From: CBDFHV01 sp965247705
Lineage (GTDB): Bacteria > Pseudomonadota > Alphaproteobacteria > Rhodospirillales > CAMCUA01
Length of the DNA: 48,033 nucleotides
Reading direction: 5' to 3'
Assembly (NCBI GenBank): GCA_965247705.1
Contig: CBDFHV010000043.1
Coordinates: forward strand, 1 to 48,033
Shown: piece by piece, positions 7,933-16,529 of the stretch
Layout: each line of letters opens with the position of its first letter
Position numbering within the stretch: the stretch's first letter is position 1
Notes under the pieces: model-generated
The model's database searches: none
Seen by the model: the letters and a program-made list of their open reading frames with translations, nothing else
Told to the model about the DNA's origin: nothing
Program-made: the position numbers and the translations under genes

Positions 7933-9133
7933 CGGTGTCGGCACGGGCCGAGAAGCGCTCGACGGAGAACGGCGCGATGTCGAAGGACGGGTCGCGGCCG
8001 GCGACCACCTCGGTCACCAGGCGGGCGCAGGCGGGACCCAGGGAATAGCCGGTGGCGCTGACACAAAGATAGAAGTTGGGCACGCCGGGCACCGCGCCCA
8101 GCAGGGGTTGGCCGTCCAAATGCACGTTGGTGCCGGCCCAGCTTCGCATGAAGCGCACATGGGCCAGCGCCGGCACGACCCGAAGGGCGGTGGTGAGTCC
8201 GCCCCGGACGCTGCTTTGATCGATGGTCAGCAGGTCCCATCCCACCTTCGGTTCGGCGGGCCAGCCGCCGCCGACGATGACGTTGCCGCTGGTCACTTGC
8301 TTCATAGTGAGCCGGCGGCTGGCGTGGTAGACGAGATGGGGGATGAAGCGGGGCTGGCGCTCGCTGACCACGCAGGAAATGTGCATGCCCTGCATCGGCA
8401 TCCGCACCCCCACCATGGCGGCGATCCTGTCGGCCCACGGCCCGGCCGCATTGACCACTTTGGCACAGCGGACGGTGCCGCGGCTGGTTTGGGCTTTGAA
8501 CCCGGTCGTCGTCGGCTCGATGGACAAGACCTCGCAACGCTGGAAGATCCGGGCGCCCGCCCGCCGGGCGCCGCGGGCGATGGCCGGGGTGGCGCGAATG
8601 GGGTTGAGGCGCCCTTCGAGGGGACAGAAGGTGGCGCCGATGATTCGTTCCGAAGCATAGGGCGCCAGCCGGTCCAGGTCCGGCCGGGTCACCACCGCGT
8701 TGTCCAGCCCCAGGCCCCGCTCCCGCCGCACCTTGGCTTCGAGAAAGCGCAACTCGTCCTCGGTTTCGGCCATCATCATGCCGCCGTCCTGGGTCAGCTC
8801 CACGTCCGTGTCCAGGGTCGACGCCAGGGTCACCCATTCGCCGATGGCTATCTGGTTGAACGTGACCACGCTGTTGAGGGCCCGGACCCACTCCGGTTCG
8901 TCCCGACGGGCCTGAGCGGACTGAAGTTGGGCGTGAAGGCTGCCGGCGTTGCGGCCCGATGCCTTGCCGTTCACCGCACCGCGTTCGACGACCGCCACGC
9001 CCACTCCCGCATCACTCAGGTAAAGGGCCATGCAAACCCCCATGATGCCGCCACCGATGACCAGAACGTCGGTCTCCACCGGCGCGGAGAACGGTTCGGT
9101 ATCGCCCATGGGATGGGGGTCGGTGTCGATCAT
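7916..9133 (-). CDS. FAD-dependent amine/D-amino acid oxidase (DAO family)
   Basis: 405 residues. The N-terminal dinucleotide-binding motif VLVIGGGIMGVCMALYLSDAG is followed by an acidic residue binding ribose (VVERG) and then ASGRNAGSLHAQL, the usual FAD-contacting segment. The C-terminus carries MRSWAGTNVHLDGQPLLGAVP and GYSLGPACARLVTEVV, typical of the DAO fold (glycine oxidase, sarcosine oxidase beta, opine oxidase B). It oxidises a secondary or primary amine to an imine. It is divergent from the DapA-family gene at 9253, a pairing seen in hydroxyproline and opine catabolic loci, so the oxidase product may feed that lyase or deaminase; this is inference. The 3' end overlaps the quinone reductase gene. 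Confidence 0.88.
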   Translation of the reverse strand: MIDTDPHPMGDTEPFSAPVETDVLVIGGGIMGVCMALYLSDAGVGVAVVERGAVNGKASGRNAGSLHAQLQSAQARRDEPEWVRALNSVVTFNQIAIGEWVTLASTLDTDVELTQDGGMMMAETEDELRFLEAKVRRERGLGLDNAVVTRPDLDRLAPYASERIIGATFCPLEGRLNPIRATPAIARGARRAGARIFQRCEVLSIEPTTTGFKAQTSRGTVRCAKVVNAAGPWADRIAAMVGVRMPMQGMHISCVVSERQPRFIPHLVYHASRRLTMKQVTSGNVIVGGGWPAEPKVGWDLLTIDQSSVRGGLTTALRVVPALAHVRFMRSWAGTNVHLDGQPLLGAVPGVPNFYLCVSATGYSLGPACARLVTEVVAGRDPSFDIAPFSVERFSARADTVRASA

Positions 9134-9252
9134 GGGTTCTTACGCGGGGCGCGTTCGTTGACGGGGTTTCGGTCAGGACGTAGCCTGCAAGCGCAATGGC
9201 GCGCCGCGAACCCGCGTGCCCGACCGAAACGCTGCATTGGGAGAACTCTATC
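9134..9252. promoter_or_regulatory. divergent promoter region with a 9-bp inverted repeat
   Basis: This lies between the divergent FAD oxidase and DapA-family genes. GTTTCGGTC (9166-9174) and its exact complement GACCGAAAC (9222-9230) are 47 nt apart, a geometry that would suit a regulator bridging two half-operators. No regulator gene is adjacent. A 9-bp match could occur by chance in GC-rich DNA. Confidence 0.3.
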
Positions 9253-10164
9253 ATGGTCGCGTTGAAGGGCATCATCCCCGCTCTGACCACCCCCTTTTGC
9301 GAGGATCAGTCCCTCGACCTGCCCGGCTTCCGGCGGCTGCTGGACACGGTGATCGAGGACGGGGTCCACGGCGTCCTCGCCGGCGGCTGCACGGGGGAAT
9401 CCTGGGCCCTGGACGAGGCTGAGACCGCCGCCCTTTTCGCCTGCGCCGCCGAGCACGTGGCGGGGCGGGTTCCCGTGGTCGCCGGCTGCGGCGCCATGCT
9501 GACCCATCAGGCCATCGCCCAGGTGCGCATGGCCGAAGAAGCCGGCTGCGACGCCGCCATGATCCAACCCCCCTGGTACGTGATGCCGGGAGAAGACGAG
9601 GTGTACGGCTACTACAAGGACATTTTGGCGGCCACCGGGTTGCCGGTGATGATCTACAACAACCCCCGGCGCACCGGCATCAATCTTGGCGTGGACCTGC
9701 TGGACAAGCTGGCCGACGAACCGAAGGTTGTGGCGCTGAAGGAAAGTTCCAAGGATTGGCTGCACCTGTCGGCTCTCATCCGCCGCTTGAAGGACCGTAT
9801 CAACGTGCTGGCCGGCTACGCCGACGTCCTGGGCCTGGCCGCCATCACCGAAGGCGCCGTGGGTTTCGTCGAGGCCTCGCCGCCCATCGTCGGCCCCGAC
9901 TACACGCGCTTCTTCGACGCCGCCATGGCCGGCGACCTGGCTGTGGCGCGCCCCCTGCAGGCCAACTTCGCCAAGCTCAATCAAGGCCTGTTCGGCATCG
10001 GCACCTTTCCGGCGGCGGCCAAAACAGCGCTCGACATGCTAGGCCGTCCCGGCGGCCGGGTCCGCGACCCCATCCGCCCCCTCGATGCCGCCCAGACGCG
10101 GCAGGTGCGCGACGTGCTGGTGTCCATGGGCTTGCTGGTGGGAGAGGCGCGAGCGGCGGAGTAG
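9253..10164 (+). CDS. DapA/N-acetylneuraminate lyase family protein
   Basis: Class I aldolase or deaminase of 303 residues with a TIM-barrel fold. The Schiff-base lysine is K163 (VVALKESS) and the catalytic tyrosine Y135 (IYNNP). The phosphate/carboxylate loop is GGCTGES (44-50) instead of the common GTTGE, so the substrate probably differs from dihydrodipicolinate synthesis. The ATG at 9253 starts the canonical VALKGIIPALTTPF. Context with a DAO-type oxidase and TRAP importer favours catabolism, for example a pyrroline-carboxylate deaminase or keto-acid aldolase, not lysine biosynthesis. A decayed duplicate of its 3' end lies at 19366-19529. Confidence 0.88.
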   Translation: MVALKGIIPALTTPFCEDQSLDLPGFRRLLDTVIEDGVHGVLAGGCTGESWALDEAETAALFACAAEHVAGRVPVVAGCGAMLTHQAIAQVRMAEEAGCDAAMIQPPWYVMPGEDEVYGYYKDILAATGLPVMIYNNPRRTGINLGVDLLDKLADEPKVVALKESSKDWLHLSALIRRLKDRINVLAGYADVLGLAAITEGAVGFVEASPPIVGPDYTRFFDAAMAGDLAVARPLQANFAKLNQGLFGIGTFPAAAKTALDMLGRPGGRVRDPIRPLDAAQTRQVRDVLVSMGLLVGEARAAE

Positions 10165-10168
10165 AGCA

Positions 10169-10227
10169 CTGGATGGAACCACATGACGTGCCAGCGATTC
10201 TCGAGAGGCTTGGGTTCCACCATCCAG
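10169..10227. repeat. short imperfect inverted repeat after the dapA-like gene
   Basis: CTGGATGGAACC (10169-10180) pairs with GGTTCCACCATCCAG (about 10213-10227), allowing a 3-nt bulge, around a loop of about 32 nt. The right half and loop recur next to the dapA relic at 19366-19529 (GTGCCAG then CTCGAGAG and CCATCCAG), so this 3' region was duplicated with the gene. It may act as a transcript-end hairpin or be a small repeat. Confidence 0.4.
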
Positions 10228-10264
10228 GACCGCCCGGATGCCTGTCTGGTTTCGGGACGAAATA

Positions 10265-10292
10265 AGCCGGCGCCGGTTTCCCGACGCCGGCT
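10265..10292. terminator. bidirectional hairpin between dapA-like gene and dctP
   Basis: AGCCGGCG (10265-10272) and CGCCGGCT (10285-10292) form a perfect 8-bp GC-rich stem with a 12-nt loop. On the minus strand it is followed by TTATTT, a weak U tract, 27 nt past the dctP stop. It sits between convergent genes and could serve both. Confidence 0.6.
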
Positions 10293-10318
10293 GTTTCGCC
10301 CGGGCCCCGAAATGTGGC

Positions 10319-11356
10319 CTACTTGACCATCTTGGATTCGGCGCGAGCAATGGCGAGAAGCTCCTCGCCACCCAGGTCCTTGGCCATCTCGTCGTGGACG
10401 CCCCGCGCCAGCGCGACGAAGGGGCCCGTGTCCACATCGTTGACGATGACGCCGGCGGCCACGATCTGCTTCATGAACTTGGCGTCCACCTCGATGTCGT
10501 ATTTGCGCCCCGCGGCGGCACCGTCGCGACCGGCCTCGAGCACCATGGCGCGCAAGTCCGCCGGGATCTTCGCGAGCGCCCGGTTGGAGATCATCGCCCA
10601 GCCGGTGTTCATCAGGTGCTTGGTGAGCGAGTAGTACTTGATCGCCTCGAAGTGCTTCATGCTCCACAGGAACATGGGCGAGTTCTCGGCGGCGTCGACC
10701 ACGCCGGCCTGAAGCGCGGCGTAGACCTCGGCGAACGCGATCGCCGTCGGCGCGGCGCCGAGCGCCTTCCAGCTCGAAACTTGCGCCTTGGACTGCATGG
10801 TGCGGACCTTGACGCCCACGAGGTCGGCCGGCGTTTTGATCTGCTTGGTCCGGTGATAGATGCTGCGCATGCCCGAGTGCTCGGTGCCGACGATCGTGGC
10901 GTCCAGCTTGTCGCTCACCAACTTCCCGACGGCCTTGAACATCGGGCCGTTGACGTCGACCAGGCGTGCGCGATGCTTGAGGTTCTCGACCACGTAGGGC
11001 ACCGACAGGATACTGATCTCGGGGATGAAGGGGCCGCCGGTCGCGGCGCTGATGTCGGTGCAATCAACGGTGCCGATCTTCATGTTCTCGATGAGCTGCG
11101 GTACGTCGCCGAGTTGGCCGGCGCCGAGCACATCGACCTCGATGCGACCGTTCGACTTCGCCTCAACGGTCTTCTTGAAGAACTGCCACTGGATTTCCTT
11201 GTAGCCCTCGTTGCCCGCGGTTACGGGCTGGTCGTGGGCGCAGGTCAGCTTCACGTCGGCCGCCGCCGCGGGCGCCGGGCCCGCCAACGTGAAAGCGAAC
11301 AATGCCGCGGCGCCAATCGCCGTCGCGCACATGCGGAGCGCGAGATTAATCTGCAT
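10319..11356 (-). CDS. dctP: TRAP transporter substrate-binding protein (DctP family)
   Basis: Periplasmic binding protein of 345 residues for a carboxylate-type solute. The ATG at 11356 gives a classical Sec signal peptide (MQINLALRMC then a hydrophobic core ending APAAAA, cleavage near residue 36) and follows a GGAAGAA ribosome-binding site. DctP signatures include the conserved arginine region GVKVRTMQSK and EVYAALQAGVVDAAENSP. It delivers substrate to DctQM at 11583-13411 but is transcribed divergently from them, whereas dctP, dctQ and dctM are usually co-directional. The ligand cannot be inferred with confidence; dicarboxylates, keto acids and amino acid derivatives are all possible. Confidence 0.9.
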   Translation of the reverse strand: MQINLALRMCATAIGAAALFAFTLAGPAPAAAADVKLTCAHDQPVTAGNEGYKEIQWQFFKKTVEAKSNGRIEVDVLGAGQLGDVPQLIENMKIGTVDCTDISAATGGPFIPEISILSVPYVVENLKHRARLVDVNGPMFKAVGKLVSDKLDATIVGTEHSGMRSIYHRTKQIKTPADLVGVKVRTMQSKAQVSSWKALGAAPTAIAFAEVYAALQAGVVDAAENSPMFLWSMKHFEAIKYYSLTKHLMNTGWAMISNRALAKIPADLRAMVLEAGRDGAAAGRKYDIEVDAKFMKQIVAAGVIVNDVDTGPFVALARGVHDEMAKDLGGEELLAIARAESKMVK

Positions 11357-11582
11357 TTGAGGTTCTTCCCTGATGTGTGAGTCCGTGGTGAGACCCATTC
11401 TATGGGATGTGGATGCAGCCGGAAAGCCCGTCGGAGTCAATGCAAATCCGCCTTCCCAAGACCGGTTGCGGTCGATATAAACCGGCATACACCGGCGCCA
11501 AAACGAACTCGCGCCGCAATCACCCCCGGACGAAGACGCTCGATTCTCTTGGCGCACCGGTCGGGAAGCGGAAGGCAGCCGG
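11357..11582. promoter_or_regulatory. divergent dctP / dctQM intergenic region
   Basis: 226 bp between dctP (minus) and dctQ (plus) must contain both promoters. An ACCGG-containing motif recurs (ACCGGTTGCGGT, AAACCGG, ACACCGG at about 11461-11497), and GATATAAACC is the most AT-rich spot. No convincing gene; a 68-codon open frame here is not supported by any family resemblance. Confidence 0.4.
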
Positions 11583-12125
11583 ATGTCCAGGAACGCCGCC
11601 TGGTCTGCCCTGATCAGGGTCAACGACATCGTCGATCGGGTCCTGACCGTGCTGTGCGCGGTCTTCCTCCTGGCCGTGGTGGTGACCGTCTTTTACCAGG
11701 TGGTGGGGCGCTACGTGCTCCAAACGTCGACGCCCGGGGCGGAGGAGACAGCGGTCTACAGCTTCATCTGGATGGTCCTGTTCGGCACCGCGATCGGGGT
11801 GCGCGAGCATAGCCACCTAGTTGCCGACATCCTCCCGGAAACGATGGGGCCGTTTCTCGACAAGCTCATTACGGCGCTGACCTACGCGGTCGTCCTGGTG
11901 CTGGCGTTCGTGTTCATTCGATACGGCGGCGAGTATGCCCTGCTGGGGCGGACCCGCTTTTCCGACACCATGGGCTTTCCCATGATCATCGTTTACGTCT
12001 CGCTCCCCATCTCGGGCGTGGCCATGCTCCTGTTCCTGGTCGAGCGGTTGGTCGCCACCTGGTCCGGGCTCGAGGTCCCGCGCCGGGATGTCGGCGAACA
12101 CCCGGAACCGGGCGAAGGCCCATGA
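11583..12125 (+). CDS. dctQ: TRAP transporter small permease (DctQ family)
   Basis: 180 residues with four predicted membrane helices (around VLTVLCAVFLLAVVVTVFYQ, a TAVYSFIWMVLFGTAIG stretch, ITALTYAVVLVLAFVFI, and FPMIIVYVSLPISGVAM). The signatures GRYVLQTSTPGAEE and GVREHSHLVAD are typical of DctQ. It partners with DctM; the stop overlaps the dctM start as ATGA, which indicates translational coupling. Confidence 0.9.
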   Translation: MSRNAAWSALIRVNDIVDRVLTVLCAVFLLAVVVTVFYQVVGRYVLQTSTPGAEETAVYSFIWMVLFGTAIGVREHSHLVADILPETMGPFLDKLITALTYAVVLVLAFVFIRYGGEYALLGRTRFSDTMGFPMIIVYVSLPISGVAMLLFLVERLVATWSGLEVPRRDVGEHPEPGEGP

Positions 12126-13411
12126 TCGCGATCCTCTTCGGCTCTTTCCTGATCTGCGTCCTGCTGCGCGTTCCGGTGGGCTTCGGGATGCTGCTGTCGT
12201 GTTTTATCGTCATCATGCTCGACGGGCTGCCGCCGATGTTGATGGCGCTGCGCATCTACGAGGGGTTGTTGCCGTTTCCGATCCTCGCCGTGCCGCTCTT
12301 CTACGTCGTCGGCATGCTGTGCAATTCCACCTCGATTACCGAGCGCATCATGAACCTCGCGCAGGCGCTGGTCGGGCGTGTCCGCGCCGGCCTCGCCATG
12401 GTCAACATCGTCGCCAGCATGCTCTTCGCCGGCGTCTCCGGCTCCAGCACGGCGGACACCGCCGGCATCGGCTCGGTAATCATGCCGCAGATGATCAAGG
12501 CCGGCTATTCGAAGCCCTTCACCGTCGCGGTGACGGCGTGCTCTTCGACCCTGGGCAACATCATCCCGCCGTCGATCATGATGGTCATTTACGGCGCCTT
12601 CGGGAACGTCTCCATCGGCATGCTGTTCCTGGGCGGCGTCATCCCCGGCCTGTTGATCGGCTTGGGCCAGATGGCGGTCGTCTACGTGCTTGCCCGGCGC
12701 TACGACTTCGGCAAGGAGGACTTCGCGGGCGCCGGACGCGCGCGACTCCTGCCCGCCCTCAAGGGTGGCCTGGCGCCCCTCGGCGTTCCCATCGTGATCA
12801 TCGGTGGCATCGTCGGCGGTATCTTCACGCCAACGGAGTCGGCGTCCGCCGCCATCGTCTACGTCCTTATTCTCGGCTTCGTGTTCTTCCGCGAGCTCAA
12901 CCTCCAGAAATCGCGCGATCTCCTGGTCAACGGCGGCAAGTTCGTCGGCCTGATCATGATCATGACGTCGGCGGCCGCCGTGTTCGGATGGCTGCTGGCC
13001 TACAACAAGTTTCCCGAGACCATGGTTGGATTGTTCGAGGCCTTCGGCGCCGGCCGTTACGGCACCCTGCTCGCCGTGGTCACGCTGTTCCTGATCCTCG
13101 GCACGGTGCTCGAATCGATTCCCGCCACCATCATGTTCCTGCCGGTGATCCAGGCGCTGGGCGATGCGGCCAGCATCCACCCCGTGCAACTGGGCTGTAT
13201 CGTGGTCATGACGACCGCGCTCGGACTGGTGACGCCGCCCCACGGGGTATGCCTGCTGGTGGCCTCCAAGATTATGGGGATTCATCCCCGGCGCGCGATG
13301 CTGATGACGGTCGCCTTTGGCGGCGTCGGACTCGCCGTCATCCTGCTCTGCGTCTTCATCCCCGATCTGACGCTCCTCATTCCCCGCACCCTGATGGCGA
13401 AATACTTCTGA
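12122..13411 (+). CDS. dctM: TRAP transporter large permease (DctM family)
   Basis: 429 residues, close to the usual family length, with about twelve hydrophobic segments. It is the sodium-coupled translocation subunit. Family text includes PFPILAVPLFYVVGMLCNS, the SGSSTADTAGIGSVIMPQM loop, TLGNIIPPSIMMVIYG and GGIVGGIFTPTESASAAIVYVLI. It is translationally coupled to dctQ through a 4-bp overlap. The aldo/keto reductase follows 62 bp downstream, which suggests co-transcription. Confidence 0.92.
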   Translation: MIAILFGSFLICVLLRVPVGFGMLLSCFIVIMLDGLPPMLMALRIYEGLLPFPILAVPLFYVVGMLCNSTSITERIMNLAQALVGRVRAGLAMVNIVASMLFAGVSGSSTADTAGIGSVIMPQMIKAGYSKPFTVAVTACSSTLGNIIPPSIMMVIYGAFGNVSIGMLFLGGVIPGLLIGLGQMAVVYVLARRYDFGKEDFAGAGRARLLPALKGGLAPLGVPIVIIGGIVGGIFTPTESASAAIVYVLILGFVFFRELNLQKSRDLLVNGGKFVGLIMIMTSAAAVFGWLLAYNKFPETMVGLFEAFGAGRYGTLLAVVTLFLILGTVLESIPATIMFLPVIQALGDAASIHPVQLGCIVVMTTALGLVTPPHGVCLLVASKIMGIHPRRAMLMTVAFGGVGLAVILLCVFIPDLTLLIPRTLMAKYF

Positions 13412-13473
13412 GGTCGCGGGACCGCCTGAGACACGGCTTCGAGATGCCCGTGCGCCACGAATAGGAAACCGCG

Positions 13474-14325
13474 ATGCCCGATTGGACGATGACGATCGAC
13501 GGGGTTCGGGTTTCCCGCTTTTTCTATGGCACCGCCTGGAAGGAGGACGAGACGACCCGTTTGACCGGGCTCGCCCTTGGACAGGGATTTCGCGGCATCG
13601 ATACCGCCAATCAGCGCAAACACTACCACGAAGCTGGAGTCGGACAAGGCATCCGGGAGGCGGTGAAAAGCCGCCGGGTGACGCGGGACGATCTGTTCCT
13701 ACAGAGCAAGTTCACCTTCCGCGGAGGGCAGGATCATCGCCTGCCTTATGACCCCGCGGCCCCCACAGCGGACCAGGTCGCGCAGTCGTTCGCGCGCTCG
13801 CTCGAGCATCTGGGAACCGACGTCATCGACTCCTACGTACTTCACGGCCCGACGAGCCGGGCGGGACTGGGTCCTGACGACTGGGCGGCCTGGCGGGCCA
13901 TGGAAACGATTCACTTGAGCGGCCGGGCGCGCCTGATCGGCATCAGCAACGTGACCCTCGAACAACTGCAGAGTCTTTGCACGGAGGCGCGGGTTCGGCC
14001 CCGCTTCGTTCAGAATCGATGCTACGCCGTCCACGGTTGGGACCGCCGTATCCGCCAGTTCTGCGCCGCCAACGGGCTGGTCTATCAAGGTTTCTCGCTG
14101 CTCACGGCCAATAGCAAGGTGACGGCCCACCGCGAACTCATTCGAATGGCCGAACGCCATGGTCGGACCGTCAGCCAGATCATTTTTCGGTTCGCCCTCG
14201 ATGTCGGCATGTTGCCCATCACCGGGACCACCGACGCCGAGCACATGCGCGAAGATCTCCAGGTCTTCGATTTCCGTCTCGAGCCCAAGGAAGTAGCGAT
14301 GATCGAGGGGCTTGTCGCCCGTTGA
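13474..14325 (+). CDS. aldo/keto reductase
   Basis: NADPH-dependent carbonyl reductase of 283 residues with a TIM-barrel fold. The catalytic tetrad is visible: D43 (GIDTANQ), Y51 (KHYHEAG), K79 (LQSKF) and H124 (YVLHGP). ISNVT and the ITGTTDAEHMREDL cofactor region follow. It lies downstream of dctQM on the same strand and converges on the CoA-transferase gene. It probably reduces an aldehyde or ketone intermediate of the imported substrate; this is inference. Confidence 0.9.
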   Translation: MPDWTMTIDGVRVSRFFYGTAWKEDETTRLTGLALGQGFRGIDTANQRKHYHEAGVGQGIREAVKSRRVTRDDLFLQSKFTFRGGQDHRLPYDPAAPTADQVAQSFARSLEHLGTDVIDSYVLHGPTSRAGLGPDDWAAWRAMETIHLSGRARLIGISNVTLEQLQSLCTEARVRPRFVQNRCYAVHGWDRRIRQFCAANGLVYQGFSLLTANSKVTAHRELIRMAERHGRTVSQIIFRFALDVGMLPITGTTDAEHMREDLQVFDFRLEPKEVAMIEGLVAR

Positions 14326-14337
14326 TGAGTGCGTCGC

Positions 14338-15914
14338 TTAATTCGTATCCCGACCGAGTGTGTCCGCGAGCCACGCCGAGAACGCCGGGCCCGCCGAGCC
14401 CATAATTTCGGGCGGGTAGGGTCTGAGGTCCGGGGCAAGGGCGAGCGGAAAGCCCATCAAGGGTGCGATATCGCGCTGGGGCTCGACGCCCGGGCCACTT
14501 CGGCGAGCAGCCAACCGGCGTCGATGCACCGAAACAGCCCGCGCTCGGTGATCATGGTCAAGGTCTGGCCCCTGGCGAGGGCGGCGCGGCCGGCGAACGT
14601 CAGGTGCTCGACCGCGCGCACCAGTTTCTTCTTCGCGCCCTCGCGGACGATGCGCAGGCGGCCGTCTGCGACCACAACCTCGGCGCCGCCTGCCGCGAAG
14701 TTGCCGCAGATGTAGATGCGCGGTGTCCGCGCCGTGATGTCGATGAACCCGCCGACGCCGACCAGCCGGCCGGCGAAGCGACTGACGTTGAGGTTGCCTT
14801 CGCCGTCGACCTCCGCCAGCCCGAGGAAGGCGGCGTCCAGCGCGCCGCCCGTATAGAGGTTGAAGGTGTCGTTGGGGTCGATGATCGACTCCGGGTTGAC
14901 GTGCGCCCCGAAGGTGGGAAGGCGGGTGGGAAGGCCGCCGATGGCGCCGTGCTCGGTCGAGACGGAGACGCGATCCTCGCAGCCCGCCTCCCGCAACAGC
15001 CGCGGGATGTCGCCGGGAAGGCCGACGCCCAGGTTGACGAACCATCCGTCGTGCAGGAAAGCGGCGGCACGGGACAGGATTACCCGCCCCGGACCTTCGG
15101 GCACGGGCGGGCGGTCAAGCGTGGCGACGACCTCGCCGGTGATGGTCGGGTCATGCCGCGCGGCATCCGACTGGCGCGCGTCGGGGGCGGTCACGACCCC
15201 GTCCACCAACTCCCCCGGCACCGCGACGAGGCGGGCGTCGAGGGTGTGCCGGTCCACGACTCGCTCCACTTGCGCGAACACCCGCCCGCCCGAGGCCTTG
15301 GCCGCGGCGGCCAGGGAGAGCACCCCGAGGGTCAAAGGCTCCTTCTCCATGGTCAGGTTGCCGTGGGTGTCGGCGGTGGTCGCCTTGAGCAGGGCGACGT
15401 CGATGGGGAACGACCGGTAGAACAGAAGCTCACGGCCGTCGAACGCGACCCGTTCAACCAGGTCCTCGGCCGCACGGTCGTTGAGCTTGCCACCCCCGAG
15501 ACGGGGATCGACGAAGGTCCCGAGGCCGACGTCGGTCAGCACGCCGGGGCGCCCGGCACCGATCTCGCGCACCAGGCTGTAGAGCACACCCATGGGCAGG
15601 TTGTAGCCGGCGATCCTGTTGTCGAGGATCATGGGCATGATGTTGGCGTCCTGGAACGGCGGAAAGGCGGACGCGATCACCCGCCGGGTCATGCCTTCGT
15701 GGGCGAACCGGTCGATGCCGGTGCCCGACGTGATCGCCGCGTTGCAGGGCTCGAAAGCCGTCAGGTCCCGGGGATGGCCTTCCGCCAGGAATCGCGCCTC
15801 CACCGCCGCCAGCAGGCGGTCGACCACCAGGATGCTCGCCGTCCCGGGAAAGGCGATGGTGGCGCCGTCGGGGATCATGCGGGCGACCGCTTCCGCGGTG
15901 ACGATCTTGCTCAT
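14338..15914 (-). pseudogene. type I acyl-CoA:carboxylate CoA-transferase, frameshifted near the C-terminus
   Basis: Transfers CoA between acyl-CoA and a free acid. From the ATG at 15914 the frame runs 485 codons to a stop at 14457, with both halves of a fused alpha-beta CoA-transferase and the catalytic glutamate in STEHGAIGG. The expected C-terminus (PQRDIAPLMGFPLALAPDLRPY and on to 14338) is found in another frame. The switch falls at a CCCGGG run (14489-14494); one extra G there would give EVARGVEPQRDIAP and a 525-residue protein, the usual size for propionate-type CoA-transferases. Either a real 1-base deletion or a sequencing error. As read, it loses about 40 residues after the frameshift. 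Read through the long frame, the upstream extension to 16340 is not credible. Confidence 0.82.
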
Positions 15915-16097
15915 GGGCGGGCGGATCCAGGCGGCGAGTCGGCCGGTCACTAAAACAGACCGGTGAAATCGGGTAAAGGAGGCCGCAGGTCTTGTGCCTG
16001 CCGCGACTTTGCCGCGGGCAGCCATTATTCTGCCGGCCGGCCCAAGGGCGCCGCGTCCGGTTGGCCGCACCCACGATCGAATGGAGGAAGGAAGAGG

Positions 16098-16529
16098 ATG
16101 AGCACCGAAGTCGTATCGCCATACGCGCGGACCGAACCCAAGGTGGGCGACACGGCCCAGGTTCGCAAGACCATCACCGTCGCCGACCAGGGGCTCTATT
16201 CCGGGATCTGCGGCAACATGCATCCCCTCTACGTCAACGAGGTTCACGCCGCGTCCACTGAAGCGGGCCGGCGGCTCGCCTTCGAGCTGGTCGTCGCGGC
16301 GCTGGTGACGGGACCGCTGGCCGAGCTCGGAGGCACCCATCGGCGCATCTCGGGCATGAACCTGAGCTTCCCGGCGATGACCCGCATCGGCGACACGGTG
16401 GCGGCCACGGCCGAGGTCACCGAGGTCGCGGGCGGCGCCGTGCGCTGTCGCGTGACCTGCGTGCGCGACGAGGAAGACCTGGTCGTCGCAGAGGGTACGG
16501 CCGAACTTGTCCTAGTGGTCCAAATCTAA
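16098..16529 (+). CDS. MaoC-like hot-dog protein lacking the hydratase catalytic residues
   Basis: 143 residues as read, with a single MaoC-type hot-dog domain. In active (R)-enoyl-CoA hydratases the motif is G-D-x-N-P-x-H; here it is G39-N40-M41-H42-P43-L44-Y45, so both the catalytic Asp and His are replaced. The rest of the fold signature (GMNLSFPAMTRIGDTVAATAEVTEV) is intact. The ATG at 16098 follows GGAAGAGG. The last codons (after GAACTTGTC) come from the mobile repeat at 16513-16777; removing the repeat gives ...AELVR and a native TAA at 16787-16789, 139 residues. It probably forms a heterodimer with the catalytic MaoC at 16803, as in two-subunit hydratases such as mycobacterial HadAB. 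Confidence 0.82.
   Translation: MSTEVVSPYARTEPKVGDTAQVRKTITVADQGLYSGICGNMHPLYVNEVHAASTEAGRRLAFELVVAALVTGPLAELGGTHRRISGMNLSFPAMTRIGDTVAATAEVTEVAGGAVRCRVTCVRDEEDLVVAEGTAELVLVVQI

Noticed and set aside
8108..9265. 385-codon frame antisense to the FAD oxidase
   Set aside because: Same reasoning: no domain text, and the opposite strand carries a complete DAO-family protein.
11407..11613. Small gene in the dctP-dctQ gap
   Set aside because: No ribosome-binding site or recognisable family, and it overlaps the dctQ start.
11993..13285. 430-codon frame antisense to dctM
   Set aside because: Extremely His/Asp/Arg-rich low-complexity translation opposite a membrane protein gene, an expected artefact.
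14463..15953. 496-codon open frame antisense to the CoA-transferase
   Set aside because: It is rich in Gly, His and Asp with low complexity, and opposes a recognisable enzyme. It is a codon-bias shadow.
15915..16340. N-terminal extension of the CoA-transferase up to 16340
   Set aside because: It overlaps the maoC gene on the other strand and is not conserved; the family begins at MSKIVTAEAVARMIPDG.
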